The position numbers were made by a program, and so were the translations under genes. A DNA stretch of 64,000 nt, from positions 1,811,241 to 1,875,240 of the forward strand of contig PSQN01000005.1 in NCBI GenBank assembly GCA_002989075.1, given 5' to 3'. The stretch's first letter is position 1; each line of letters begins with the position of its first letter. The notes under the pieces were generated by a model. The model did not search any database. It had not been told where the DNA came from and saw only the letters and a list, made by a program, of their open reading frames with translations. This DNA comes from Arthonia radiata (lineage: Eukaryota > Ascomycota > Arthoniomycetes > Arthoniales > Arthoniaceae). Below, piece after piece: positions 13,220-25,300 of the stretch.

Positions 13220-16200
13220 TTAATTTAAGCTGCACGCAGCATATAATATTTAATAAAAGCCTGTTTATCGATTATAAGCCTCAGTAAAGGGAAATTTAGA
13301 TTACTAACGGATAGATTTTATATATACTTAGAACAGATATAATTAAAGTACGAATTAGCAGCGTTCGTATAAAAATTGTAGAAGCAATATTTATACTAAA
13401 AATTAGGTACAATCTTCTCTCGATAAGCTAATTAGCCGATTAAGGAATAACTTTTAAGTTTATAAGGGAAAAGATAACTCTAGCGAAGAGCGGTAAAATT
13501 GTTGCTATAGAAATACGTTAGAGAAAGGTATATATACTTTATATGAAGTAGATTAAGACAGCTAATATTACTTAATAGAGTAATTTATAGCTCTAATATA
13601 GATAGCTCGGCCATTTAGACGAGCAGAAAACGCAGTAGCTAAGCGGTATAGGCGGTATACCGAAGATATAGCTAATTAAGTGTTACTCGACGTACAAGCG
13701 GATAAAGGCTGTTAAACGTATAAACAAGAGCTTCGCAGAAAGAGCTATAAAAGAGCTTAAAAAAGTATATACTGACTTTTAGAGACCTTTTAAGCACAAA
13801 ATACCTTCGAAAGGTAAGTATATGCTAACGATTACCAACGACTATACAAGAAAGTTGTGTATCTTCGTATAAAAGGGCCGAGACGGCCTACAGAAAATAT
13901 TTAAGACCTAGAGAAGCTAAATAGAAAGAGAAAGCGGCTACTAGCTATAAACAATCTGGTACGACAATACTAAAGGATTTACAGCTCTTATAGAGAAACT
14001 ATAAAAGAAAGGAATCCGAACTAAGCTTACTAAGCTATATACGCTCTTATAGAACAGAGTAGCTAAGCGGCTTAATTGTACAATTGTTATAAAGGCTCGA
14101 AGTATGTTAGTAGCAGTAGAACTACTAAAGGAGCTTTAGAGTGAGGCTACGTATATAGCAGTATACCTTAGAAACCGTACGCCCTAGCAAGAGTAGTAAA
14201 GCTTAGAGAAGCTCTAGTTAGGTAAGAATCTAGATCTGTCTTATTTACGCGTTTTTAGCTACGTCGCTTATTCGCATATACTAAAGGAAAGACGTAGCGA
14301 TAAGCTAGAGCCTACCGCAGTATAGAGGGTCTTTGTCGGCTATATAGAAACAATAAAGCGGTACTAAATTTTCGATTCTTGTATAAATATTGTACAAAAT
14401 ACAAGCTTAATCCGCTTTAACGAAGCTATAAAAAGCGGTCAGCTATTTAACAGGCTACTTAAGCGGTACATTGATCTAATAAGAGAACTAAATATTAAAG
14501 AAAAGCCCTAAGAACCTAGTACTGTCTAGTAGATATAGCAGAAGCAGCTTGCTTAAAAAATAATTAGGTCGTTTCTAAAGACCTTTGCTAGTAGCAGGGG
14601 GAGTACGCTATTGCTAGCCTCTAGTAGCCAAACTAAGACTAATTTAGAGCCTGTTTCGAGACAATTAGGACAGACAGTAAGACCAGCGCGTTGGTATAGC
14701 GACACAGTATACAAACAAAAAGTTGAAGAAGCTCTAGTAGTTGACTACTCTTCTATTAAGCAAGCTCCTATACTACAGACTTACTAGCAAGCGGTTAGCT
14801 TAAAGAATAAGCGACTTTAAAGCCTAGCAATCTAGAATTAAGTCTAGTTGCTATATAAAAATTAGACTTAGAAGGTTATCGACTACCTTAGCGATTATAT
14901 AAACTTAGTCGACACTAAGTAAGTATTTAAAATAAAGCTTCTATCGAACGGTTAAATTAATAAGTATAAGGCTAAACTAGTAGCAAGAGGCTTTAGCTAG
15001 TAGCTAGGGGTCGATTTCTGTAAGATATTCTTTCTAGTTGTATAAATAGAGTTCTTACGGATACTACTAGTAGTTACTGTAATATATAACCTTAAAGTAT
15101 ATTAGATAAACGTAGTTTTTGCCTACTTGCTAGGAAAACTAAATAAGAACGTTTATCTATAGACTCTAGAGAGCATTAATATACCAGAGAGTAAGGTCTT
15201 AAAGCTATAGAAAGGACTGCTAGGGCTTAAGCAATTAGACTAAGTTTAGAACCGTATAATTAAGTAATTCTTTAAAAGAATCGAATTTTACAACCTACCG
15301 GTAGAATAGAGTATCTAAATTGACAAGAAAAAGCGTATTATTGTAACCTTATACGTTAACAATATACTAATAGTAGCTCTAACCCTAGAAGAGGTTAGTA
15401 AGATAAAGAAACTTCTTAAGCAAGAGTATTAGATATAAGATCTAAGAGAGATTAGTACAATTCTTAGAATTAGAGTCTAGCGCAACTACAGCAAGCGGGT
15501 AGTTTAAATTAACTAGACTTACTATATTTAGAAGCTGCTAGTAGAGCATACTTAGGGGCCTAAGAAAGCTTAAATTTTAGCTCAAGAATACAAAAATTTG
15601 GGTCTAATTAAGAAGAGAGAGGCTGTAGCTAATATATAGCAGTACTAGATACTTATTAGAAAGCTAAATTAGCTTGTACGAGTTAGCAGGCTAGATATCG
15701 CATTTATAACGTAAAAGCTTAGTTAATATTGCTATAATTTAGCAGACAAGCACGCTGCCGCTATATAGTAGGGACTATAGTACCTTTGTAAGACTGTAGT
15801 ATATAGTATTCGGTATAGAATCGGTGCTAGTTTAGCGGTAGACTAGCTTTACTACTACTTAGATATAACCTATACTATAAATACTAAGACTAAGCGATCG
15901 ATAATAGAGTATATTTACTTACTAGCCAGAGAAGCGATATCTTAAAGTAGTAAGCTTTAGAAAAGTATTTTGACCTTAATAACTAAGACCAAATATAGGG
16001 CCCTTGCGTACGCTAGTAAGAAGCTAATTTAGGTACAAAGCTTATTAAAGTAGCTAAGCAAGAACAGCCTAATATCGAAGCTATTTATGTTATATAGAGA
16101 CAATTAAGGAGCAATTGCTTTAGTTAAGAATCTTAAGTTTTATACTCGTACGAAGCATATCGATGTCAGCCTATACTATATTAGAGAGATTACTAAGAAC

Positions 16201-16335
16201 AGCAAGGTTGTAGTACGGTACGTACTTACAAAGGATATAGCGGCAGACTGTCTAATAAAGCTGCTGTCTGCTCTAAAATACGAAGTAAATCTAGCTTAGC
16301 TAAGACTATAAGAGTACGTAGCATTAAAGTAGTAG
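13220..16335 (+). pseudogene. Copia polyprotein remnant (plus strand)
   Basis: From about 13230 the frame reads 'CTQHIIFNKSLFIDYKPQ', a Copia protease region. Then comes 'RQLGHLDEQKTQ', the gag-pre-integrase HxxxGH-like segment, near 13600. Integrase follows at about 13750-14300 with 'LTITNDYTRKLCIFV'. RT at about 14950-15500 reads 'KYKARLVARGFS' and 'LYVNNILIVA', the latter a decayed YVDD box. RNase H ends near 16300 with 'TKHIDVSLYYI', one substitution away from the usual Copia form. TAG and TAA stops interrupt every domain, mostly at Gln and Trp positions, as RIP would cause. The polyprotein is inactive. Confidence 0.88.
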
Positions 16336-16341
16336 GGGAAG

Positions 16342-16560
16342 TGTTGTAAGTACTCCTTTTACGCTGTGGTGGCAAACCAGGACTCCTGGTTCTGCCGATA
16401 CTATACTAGAATTAGGGGTCTTATCGCCGTCGATCAGAAGACAGTGTTAGGCAGCAGTATTAGTAAAGGTAGGATATATAAGGGGTCTCCTGGACACTGT
16501 AGAATATTAAGGTCGGTAGTAGTAGCAATCGAGCGACAGTATCCGCTATCCCTCACAACA
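16342..16560 (+). repeat. 3' LTR of plus-strand Copia element (219 bp)
   Basis: The purine run AAAGTAGTAGGGGAAG (16326-16341) ends exactly where TGTTGTAAG begins. The repeat closes with CTCACAACA, an inverted copy of its first nine bases apart from one transition. These two signals define the LTR. No second copy is present in the window, so the end is inferred. It is clearly less AT-rich than the element body. Confidence 0.7.
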
Positions 16561-17040
16561 CAGACCATCTGTCAAACTCGAGCTTTCGTTCGCCGGTAGA
16601 AATAGTCAGTCGGCAGAGCAGCGTCCGCCGAGGTGGAGTTTGGCCAGCTCTTTCAGGGCGAAACGACGTAATGCTGGCAATTGGAGGCTCTAGCTGGACA
16701 TATACGATGAGCGGGCTTATCATGCATCAGTAGTATACCTCGACGCGCTGTAAAAGCTAGCATTACTGGAACGCCGGTCCAGGGGAGGCGTCGCTGCGTA
16801 AGACTCTACTTTTCGTGGATATTGATTGTCGAAGACCGAACTACCATTCAGACAGCCTCTCGCTCGATGATGACGGCTAAACAAGACGCTGACGGCCATC
16901 AGTGTAGCCCTCGAAGGCCAACGACCAGACACAGGTTGAAGATCACATACGGTTGCGTTAAAAGAGCGCACGCACCAGCATCTCTCAATAGAAGACGGTG
17001 CAAGTTGCGTAACCCCTCGACAAGGTGGACGCGATGCATG

Positions 17041-17080
17041 CTCCGATGGCCTGTTCCATGCTCCGATGGCCTGTTCCATG
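17041..17080. repeat. Two perfect 20-bp tandem repeats
   Basis: CTCCGATGGCCTGTTCCATG occurs twice in direct succession (17041-17060 and 17061-17080). The flanks carry parts of a further unit, GCATG before and CTCTC after. It lies in the spacer between two transposons and has no visible function. Confidence 0.9.
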
Positions 17081-17147
17081 CTCTCATACACTTCTCAGCG
17101 TCTCGAAGCTTCCTTATAGTACGGCTGTGCCACAACCTCCAAGTTGT

Positions 17148-17152
17148 GTTCG
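17148..17152. repeat. Left target-site duplication GTTCG
   Basis: GTTCG lies directly before the left LTR of the Copia element and recurs directly after the right LTR at 22391-22395. A perfect 5-bp duplication is the usual mark of Copia integration. Confidence 0.93.
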
Positions 17153-17337
17153 TGATAAGGTATATGGCTTTTATCACATTCCGACTAACATAGTAGGAAG
17201 GTAGGTACAGGAGGATGAGACGGAAGATATGAGTGCGTCCATCACGTGATCCCAATATATGCCTATTCAGGCAATTCTCTACCAGGCATCCCGTGTCTTG
17301 GCATGGCTATCTGGACTGGGCGATCCTGCACACAACA
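17153..17337 (-). repeat. 3' LTR of minus-strand Copia (185 bp)
   Basis: It starts TGATAAGG and ends CACACAACA. It aligns without gaps to 22206-22390. At two of the six differences this copy has T where the other has C in a CpA context. Confidence 0.95.
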
Positions 17338-17559
17338 CACCCCCTCAGGATCACCAATATAGGTGAATAACAAGCCAAATATTATCGTTTTGAACAAAAG
17401 AAACGGCCTGCCGAAGGCAGTAAGTGACAAAAGAAACAGCGTACGAAGTGCGGCTAGGCGCGGAGCCCTAATTGTCGAATAAAGCCTGCCCACATCGGGA
17501 GTGGCAAAGGCTTGGTAAGACTATCTGCAGCTTAATCTGTAGTATCGATCTTGCGAATA

Positions 17560-20500
17560 GAGCCGTTTTCGACTGATTGTCGGTAGATGTAATTAGCTAG
17601 ATTAACATACTTAGAGCGCTTATAATTAGTATAGTTAGTAGCTAGGTTAATGGCGCTATTACTATTCTTATAGATCGTAATCGACAAGTTAGCTAATTTA
17701 GTAAGGTAAAGTTCCTCAAGTATATTGTTTAACTAAAGAACATCTCTAGTTAATTTAGATAAGGTATAGTATTCGGCTTCGGTAGTGAAGAAGACTGCCT
17801 TCTTCTAGAGTTTACTGCGCTAGACGATAGAGCTACCGCTAATCTTAATAACGAAGCCGCTCGTCGACTTGCGGTTGTCTAGGTCGCTAGCATAGTCGAC
17901 ATCGCTGTAGGCGTCGATAGTAAGACAGTCGTGCTTAGTAAAAAGTAAGCTTAGCTAGCGAGTATCCTTTAAGTATCGAAACAGTCGCTTAACTGCCTTT
18001 TAGTGTGTATGCCTAGAGTTGTAATTAAACCTAGCGTACATATTAATTTAATGTAAGATATCTAGTTGAGTCTAGGTAGCAAGATATTGCAATAATCTAG
18101 TAGCTAATATATATAGAACGACCTTGCCTTGAGACGCCGTACCAACGATACGAGCTTTAAGCTAAACGTTGTTAGGGAACTTTATTTTATTGCAGTCTTT
18201 TATACCAAAATTACGCAGTATCTTGTCGATATACTGCGGTTAAGCTACGATAAGTTCTTATGGCGAATTTTTAATAACGAGCCCTAAAAAGGAGCTGGTC
18301 GTTTAATCTATTTCCTTAATTTTATATTTCTTTTTAAGGTCCCTTTTAAGCTAGTAAATAGCTTTAGAATTAGATCTAGTAATCTTAATATTATTAACGT
18401 AGATAAGTACCAAGCAGGTACGGTCCTTATTAACGTACAGACAGACTTTAGAAAAGAGGCTAGTAAAGCCTAATTCCTACATTGTTTCTTTAAAATTGTC
18501 TTGCTAAAGTATAGCGGACTGCTTGAGGCCATATAGCGAGTTCCAGATACAAAGGACTATACCTTCTTCCTTAAGTTCTTTTAAGAACTATATATATAGC
18601 GGTTTTCTATAGTTTAATACGCCGTTAAGGTAGGCACCGACGACATCGACCTATATAAAGGTCTACCTAAGCTGTATAGCGATAGTAAGGAGAATACGCA
18701 CCGCGGATATACTTACGGTCGACGCCGTAGTGTTTCAGTAGTTAATTCTGTACCTTTGTTTAAAGCCGCGGGCGACCAGGCGTATCTTATATTTATCGAT
18801 CGTTTCGTCTAGATAGCGTTTTAGCTTAAATATAAGCGTACTTAATATTGACTTTATATCCTTTAGAAGGCTTAATATAGGGCAACGTATAATGATACTA
18901 GTATTATGCAGCTGTTTTAGCTTAGCTTTGGACGCAAAGTCCTATTTATAAGTATCTAGCCGTCTTATAGCTTCTTTATATAACGTAGAATTAAGCAAAA
19001 GCTTATTAATAGTAGCTATAAAAAAGATATACAAAGCGAATTTAGGAAGTCTGTTTTTATTAATATTATTATAATTTTAACGAATTGTACTTCTACCGGA
19101 ACGACGCTGAGACTAAACCGTTAAAGATAGAGCTCTAGTTTCTTTACGAGTAGCTTCTTCGACATCGGTTTTATACCCGGAGGTATCGCTATTAACGCTA
19201 CCGTCGATAGTTTAGTAGTTACCGCCCTCGAAGGGGTCGTTGTTATGGTAGTTAGAAGAATTTTTATACGAAAAATTATTCTGTCCGATTTCTTCTGAAG
19301 TTGGTGCACGTAAACGGTCTTAGTCTAGAATACCGGTCTTAATTATTTATAGCTCTTTAAAGGCAGTATGAGACATAATATAATCTTCTTAAAGGTAGCT
19401 ATATAGAATATCGACTAGAATATTGTTATCTAGCGTAACTTAGAAGGTATTATTGGTATTAGAGAACGACTGTAAGCAGTTCTTAAACACTAAAGACTTA
19501 TTAAAAGTAACATATAAACTTTAATAGACTTTAAAGTCGATAGAATCGATAATTTAATAGATATAAGTAGTCTAGGCGGCGAACCCTACAAAGATAAGCT
19601 TCTTTACTCTAGATACAAACTTCTAGCTTACTGTACGTGTCTATATAGATAGATGTAGATAGGCTACGTAACTAAACTAACGAAGATAGCTTAGATTAAG
19701 CAGCATTAGGGTTTTATCCTTAGAATTATTAAAAATCTATAGAAGACATCTATCCTCCTTTTTAAAAGGTATTCTATTTAAGATATAAGTTGCGTATACT
19801 AACGTATTAGACTAGAGGCGACCTAGAACGCTACTCTCAATTATTATACTCCTAGCTTTAATAAGAACGACCTTATTAAACGATTCCACTAAGCTATATT
19901 TCTTAGGCGTATAAGAAGCAGACATTCTAATCTATATTCCTAGCTTAGAAGCCTTAAAGACGATAGCGTTAAACTCCGTACTATTATTAATATAGAACTC
20001 CGCAATATAGTAGTCTAAATAGTAATTATAAAGATAAGTAAATAGGTAAATTATGCCCTTCGCGATACAATCTTTCGATAAGAACGTTATTAACTATCTA
20101 CGTTGAGTATAATCGTCTGTAACGATAATAGTATACTTACTAGCTCTCTAGGAAACTTTGTTGTTGTTGGTAAACGTAACCTAGCCAATAGTATCTATAT
20201 AGAGACGCTGTATAGGCCGTTTAAATCGTTTTATAGTATTAAATTGTACTCTTTAGAATTTTAATATATAGTATGTTTTGTACTAGAAAACATCTAGTAA
20301 GCCTTTTAACTTATTATATTCCTTTATTATCTTTTTTATAATAGATATTCCTAAATATTCTAGACGCTTATAAATAAGCTTTAGTAAGAGCGGCGTTGCT
20401 AGTACCGCTAGTACCGTAGTAGCGAACTACCTCGGTATCTCGATTCTAATAGGAACGACAAATAGAAGATCGTTAATAATAGTAAGTTTAGTGTATACTT

Positions 20501-21900
20501 TAAATTTAACTATAAGGCGGTCGTTCTAGTAATTAAAATATATTCTGTATCCTTTCTTTAATTTATAAGCAGAAATAATGTTAATTGACCTCGATAGTAT
20601 ATAAAGAACGTCGAGTAGACGTAGTACGTCCTTGCTGCCGTCGGCAAGCTCAATATTTAGAATTACCTTACTAAATTAGGTAGCAAAAGTAAAACTGTCT
20701 GCAACCTTAATCTATCTTAGTTCTTTAAGCTTCTTAATAGCTATAAAGGCGTTAATATCTGTATAGATATAGATAGTAGCTCTAGTATCGTATATCTAGA
20801 TACTAGAGTAGAAAGATCTACTAGACCGTATAAATAGTCTGCTAGACGTTATTGTCGATAGTATAGATATAGCGACGCTAGCTATATTAGAGAACTTGCT
20901 CTTGTCTATCTTTTCCTTTCTTTTCTTAGTAAAGAGGTTAGAATGCTGTTTATAGTATTCTAAATTCTTATATATTAAATTAGAGTATAAGTTATATCAG
21001 CTAGAATGTCTATTAAAGTTCTTCTTATTTAATTTGTCTTAAGCAGCTAAAGCAGCTAGTAGATTGTTAGTAGCGGTAAGGTTGTTATAAGACTTAACTA
21101 TAGATAGCCCTGGTCTCCTACTCTTCGTTATAGAGATACCTTTATACTAGTATTTAGTACAAATCTAATTAATAATATTATAAATAATTAGAACTGGGTC
21201 TATAAAACGAAGGTCTCTTATTACTATATTAAGTCTTGTTTCTAACTTTAGTTCCTATAAGAATAAAACACTGTTATAAAGTTTTAGGTATATCTAATTA
21301 TTCGTTCTTAAGGTATAGATCTCTTCTCTATATTTTAGAAAGCGGTTAATATAGTTCTCTAAGCTCTTTAAGTTATTAAGGCTAATATTTAGAAGATAAT
21401 TAATAAGCTTAAATATTTTAGAAAGAGGTAAGATTTAATATTGCTTATAGGTATAATTCTATATATCTTAAGTAGTAAGATAGCTACTAACAATAATAGC
21501 TATATCTGTAGGTAGATACTATAAGATTATTTACTTAGTCTTGCTATTTAATTAATTTTATAATTAGTGTTAAGTCTTCTCTTTATAGTATTCCTTTTCT
21601 TTCTCTTGTTCTAGCTCGGAAGCCTTGTATAGGACAAAGGCCCTAAGGCCTGCGGCGCCGAGAGTATTGTTAACTTCGATGTAGAAGCGTAGAAAGTTAT
21701 TTAGAGACTTTATATACTACTAAGAGGTTCTATCGGAGTAGTAAAAAAAAGATAAATTGTTAGTATTTATAGCAAAAATTATGTTTAATAAAGATAAAGA
21801 TAAACGTAGTTTAAGTTTAATTTAAAGCGGGCGAGTATCTATAATAGTGCTTAATTCTGCTATCTATTAGTTTAACTTATAAAGCCTTTAGCTTAATTAA
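17560..21900 (-). pseudogene. Copia gag-pol remnant (minus strand)
   Basis: RNase H at about 17940-17560 reads 'DAYSDVDYASDLDNRKSTSG', the typical Copia block with its catalytic aspartates. RT lies near 18900-18000, with 'LIYVNNIKI' around 18400 in place of YVDDI; this Asp-to-Asn change fits G-to-A mutation. Integrase near 20180-19840 reads 'TDDYTQRR' and 'YINNSTEFNAIVFKASKLG'. Gag lies further right, up to about 21900, and is poorly conserved. In-frame TAG/TAA codons occur in each domain but are fewer than in the Gypsy elements. Edges are approximate. Confidence 0.87.
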
Positions 21901-22187
21901 TACTCGAGCGTCGCTTCGACTGCCCGAAGGCGAGTTCGAACGACGTCGGTAAGGTAGATCTAAAGGTTTAATTCTTAAGAAGATTGTACTCTGAGAGTAA
22001 AGAGGCAAGCTAGTAATATTAGAATAACGTTTGGGTCTTAATATCTTACCGTTTAGCTATACTATCGATAGTAATAGTATTACTCTCTGAGCAATAAAGG
22101 GCAACTTCGGGTCGACGACGATAGTAACGCCGCTGATAGTTGAAATTCGATCAGAAGTTAATCGTAATAACTCCTTGCTGCGTTGAA

Positions 22188-22205
22188 GCTGCCGGGCTTA
22201 TAACC
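22188..22205 (-). other. Primer-binding site, probably for a half-tRNA(iMet)
   Basis: Directly inside the 5' LTR the minus strand reads GGTTATAAGCCCGGCAGC. Its complement contains GGGCTTATAACC. The anticodon arm of initiator tRNA-Met contains GGGCTCATAACC, one C-to-T change away and in a CpA context that RIP would hit. Drosophila copia is known to prime from a 5' fragment of tRNA-iMet cut in this arm. The assignment here is inference from that match. Confidence 0.55.
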
Positions 22206-22390
22206 TGATAAGGTATATAGCTTTTATCACATTCCGACTAACATAGTAGGAAGGTAGGTACAGGAGGATGAGACGGAAGATATAAGTGCGTCCATCACGT
22301 AATCCCAATATATGCCTATTCAGGCAATTCTCCACCAGGCATCCCGTGTCTTGGAATGGCCATCTGGACTGGGCGATCCTGCACACAACA
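22206..22390 (-). repeat. 5' LTR of minus-strand Copia (185 bp)
   Basis: It is the partner of 17153-17337, with the same TG..CA ends. At three of the six differences this copy has A where the other has G in a TpG context. Confidence 0.95.
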
Positions 22391-22395
22391 GTTCG
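22391..22395. repeat. Right target-site duplication GTTCG
   Basis: It is identical to 17148-17152 and directly abuts the right LTR. Confidence 0.93.
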
Positions 22396-25300
22396 CGACC
22401 TGATCTCGCTTTGTACGAGTCGACTTAGGTTTTTGTTTGCCAGTATAAAAGCGAAAGAGCTAATTGCAATACTTGCGATTGCCATCGAGAGGTGATCTGT
22501 TATAAAGCTAGTCAAGAAGCATTGAGCAGGGGCCTAGAGTAGCAAAGGTTGTTGGCGGCTCTTCCTAGAGCTTGGAATCAACGACGCTGTAAATCTGACG
22601 TAAGTTTCGATGATGATACTTATCAGAAATGCTTAACACAAGCATTAGATCTGTACCGCGTATCAGAGGCATTGGTAACACGCAAGCCGAGGGCTTTGAC
22701 CCCTATGTCTGCTTGAAAATCGTCCCAACGTCTACGCCCCCCTTATACCAACGGGTGTCAGTTTTGAGTCCTAACAATTCTCTGTTGTATACAACGAGCT
22801 TCAATGTTTGCGCCTATGAAAGGCAACGACGTGATTTGAGAACTGTCGAGCTAGTCAGTGTCTTGCGCGATTGTGACATTCGAAAGTACAAGACTCCGTG
22901 CCAGATAGCAGATGTCGCAGTCATCCTGCCAGCGTGATCTGGAACATATGCAATGCAAGGCGTAAGGGGTTTTTATACGATTGCGATATCAAGACTATCC
23001 GTCGTGCGCGTCAGAAAGCGGGAAAGCAGGCGGTGATTACGAAGTTTTGCTCTTGATTGTGCGGTGATGATATGCGATGACGTGACAGCCATGCTTACAT
23101 CAACCAACAATATGGCTGACGTCTTCTACGTGCCGTGCACCTCTCCTGGAAACAGTTCTTACGGGAAGTGACTGATGCCCCTGGCAAGTTCCTGGCTGAG
23201 CTCAGTCTCTATCAGACTGTATCTGGAGACCAATAGAGACTGCCGCGCGCAACCTTTATACAACATGCTCAGCTCTGCGTCGCACTCGACATATTCAGTG
23301 CTGAACAGAGAACGAGTTTGCTTCGACATCGAAGGCGCAGGTGTGCGAAAATCTGCACCATGCTTGCCCAGGGGATACAAAGACACAAACATCTTAGGGG
23401 TTCCCGTGTTGCAACATTGTTGTGTCGATCGTTCGTCGATGCTGACTCCTTGGCCAGAGTGACGGTAGTGAACATCATGTCGTTGAGTTTCGCAAGTCCG
23501 GTCCAAGGCGCGCTGCTCTTAAGGACCGGTGCAAGTGGGATGCCAAAGCGTCAAGAGCCGCCGCCCCTCAAAAGTTGTTGCGCTCCAGCCAGTTCATCCC
23601 GTTCACTGCCATCCGTTGCGAGGTCATCTCCTGCTAGCCAGCCGTAACATGAACTGTATGCATCGTGACCTCCCTTTCTGGGACTGCCTGCTGTTTGTGC
23701 AATGCAGCGACCCTTAGACCGATGACTTTCTTTGGTCTCGCTTGCGCCTTGTGTGCTATAAAGTCGAGCGCCGGGAGCGTGAGACCAGCCGCTACTACAA
23801 GGTAGTAGCCGTATCGTGTGCAGTGAGATGGTAGTTGTGAAGGGGAAGAAGAGCACAACAACCGCGCCTTCGAAGACAGAGTATCGTCATCATGTCGCTT
23901 GCTCGTTTCTGGTTGAACTATTACCTGATATACTGACGATGAGCAGCATCAATACGGCAACTCATTTTGCACATACCGGTACCACGTTGGTTGTGAAGTG
24001 AACACTTAAGCCATATCATAACCGATTAGATTCTAGGTATTCGAGCCCCTGAAACGGACAGCGTGTTGCGACATTAACGAGACGCTATTCTTGAGGTAGA
24101 GAGGCCGCGCGGCGCAGCGACTATATACTCACTAACTCCCATACGCTTTCGGCATATTGTTCAGCTTTCCGTACACATGTGGAGATAGTATTTGGGATTG
24201 AGTCTGTGTATAAGAGACCTGCCGCTGTGGTAAAAGAAAAGATATGTGCAAGACGTAAATCGTCTATACCCGGGGTATACGAGGAGGTCGAGGGGCTCAT
24301 TACTTCGTCAGCCGCTCGTCTCGCATAAGCCAGCATGAATGATGAAGGTACAGGTTCACATACATACAGTCAAGAATTTTGATCGTGCACTGGCTACTGC
24401 CCACCATCTTCAGCACAAGGAATGATCTTGCAAGCCATTACGATATGCCTTGCAAGTATAGCACGATCCCTCTCGCCACGTCAAATTTGCAAGAAGATTC
24501 GTGGTACCCCTTCTCTTTGGCGAATGTCCGCGCTGTACTTGGTGTACTCGCTGTTGTCGAGACCTCATCGAAGTTAGCCGGCCTTTTATACCTTTTCGAC
24601 ACGCAGCTTAGATTTTGTAGCCGCCAGGGGAACGCCGGAGTGAGGCGTGCATCGCTGTTAGAAACAGCCGATATAAGCGCTTACGCCACGGAAGAAAGCC
24701 GACGCCTCCGCGTTTGAGGTACAAAGCGTGCGCTTCGTCCTGCTTCGATCATCATACCGCAAGAGATGCATCTAAACTGCGCTTACTTCTTAGACAGGGG
24801 GCTTGACCGGCCATTGTTGCTGCGACTGCTCATAACCAGCTGGCATACATCAGCTTGTTCAGCATGTCGAGCAGACGATCGAAGCGGCTCATGAAGCTGC
24901 TCGTCATCTCTTATTTACAGCTGCTGTATCCAATGGTGTATTGTCAGACCTGGCAAGGCAACGGCTCAGCAGCTTGAACATTCTGCACGCCCCTGAGTGG
25001 CTGAGAGTCATTCTGTAGTCGCCTCTGTGCGAGATCATACCTATCAGAAGCAGTAGCAACGGACCTCTTATAGCTACACCTCCACGGCGTTGGGAAGCTC
25101 TCTATGCGTTTCCTGAGACTTTGTGTTCTTATTTCGTTGAGAGGGGTACTACTCGCTGCAGGTGCACCACCTGGAAATTAGCAATGTCGAGGAGAGAGCT
25201 TCCAAAGGGGGAAAAGAAGAAGGGGCCGATTAAACTGATAGCACATGCTGTACAGCGTAAGCGATATCTATTGACGAGAGATGCGCTGGCGTTTCATTAG

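Larger units (their letters stand above)
12800..16560 (+). mobile_element. Degenerate Ty1/Copia retrotransposon lacking a visible 5' LTR
   Basis: Plus-strand similarity runs in Copia order: protease, gag-pre-integrase, integrase, RT, RNase H, polypurine tract, LTR. In Copia elements integrase precedes RT, as here. The 3' LTR is 16342-16560. No copy of that LTR is seen before the coding part. The 5' end may therefore have been lost when this element and the outer Gypsy element came together, or be too diverged to see. The start near 12800 is approximate. A 60-codon open stretch at 12911-13093 lies in the leader or gag area; I could not assign it. Confidence 0.85.
16561..17152. other. Spacer between two Copia elements, no gene seen
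   Basis: This 592-bp, moderately GC-rich stretch carries short open frames on both strands but nothing recognisable. With 22391 onward it formed one continuous sequence before the next element inserted. Confidence 0.6.
17153..22390 (-). mobile_element. Structurally complete Ty1/Copia retrotransposon, minus strand
   Basis: The element is bounded by 185-bp LTRs (17153-17337, 22206-22390) and flanked by GTTCG on both sides. All coding similarity is on the minus strand: gag on the right, then integrase, RT and RNase H towards the left. A polypurine-like tract (minus strand TGAGGGGGTG, 17338-17347) and a primer site (22188-22205) sit at the expected ends. The LTRs differ at 6 sites: five transitions, all explained by CpA/TpG to TpA change, and one transversion. 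The body is less AT-rich than the Gypsy elements but still holds stops, so it is not autonomous. It is probably the youngest insertion here. Confidence 0.94.

Noticed and set aside
16720-17255. Overlapping frames of 118-123 codons on both strands near the 20-bp repeat
   Set aside because: They cross the LTR and target duplication of the Copia element and have no recognisable domain.
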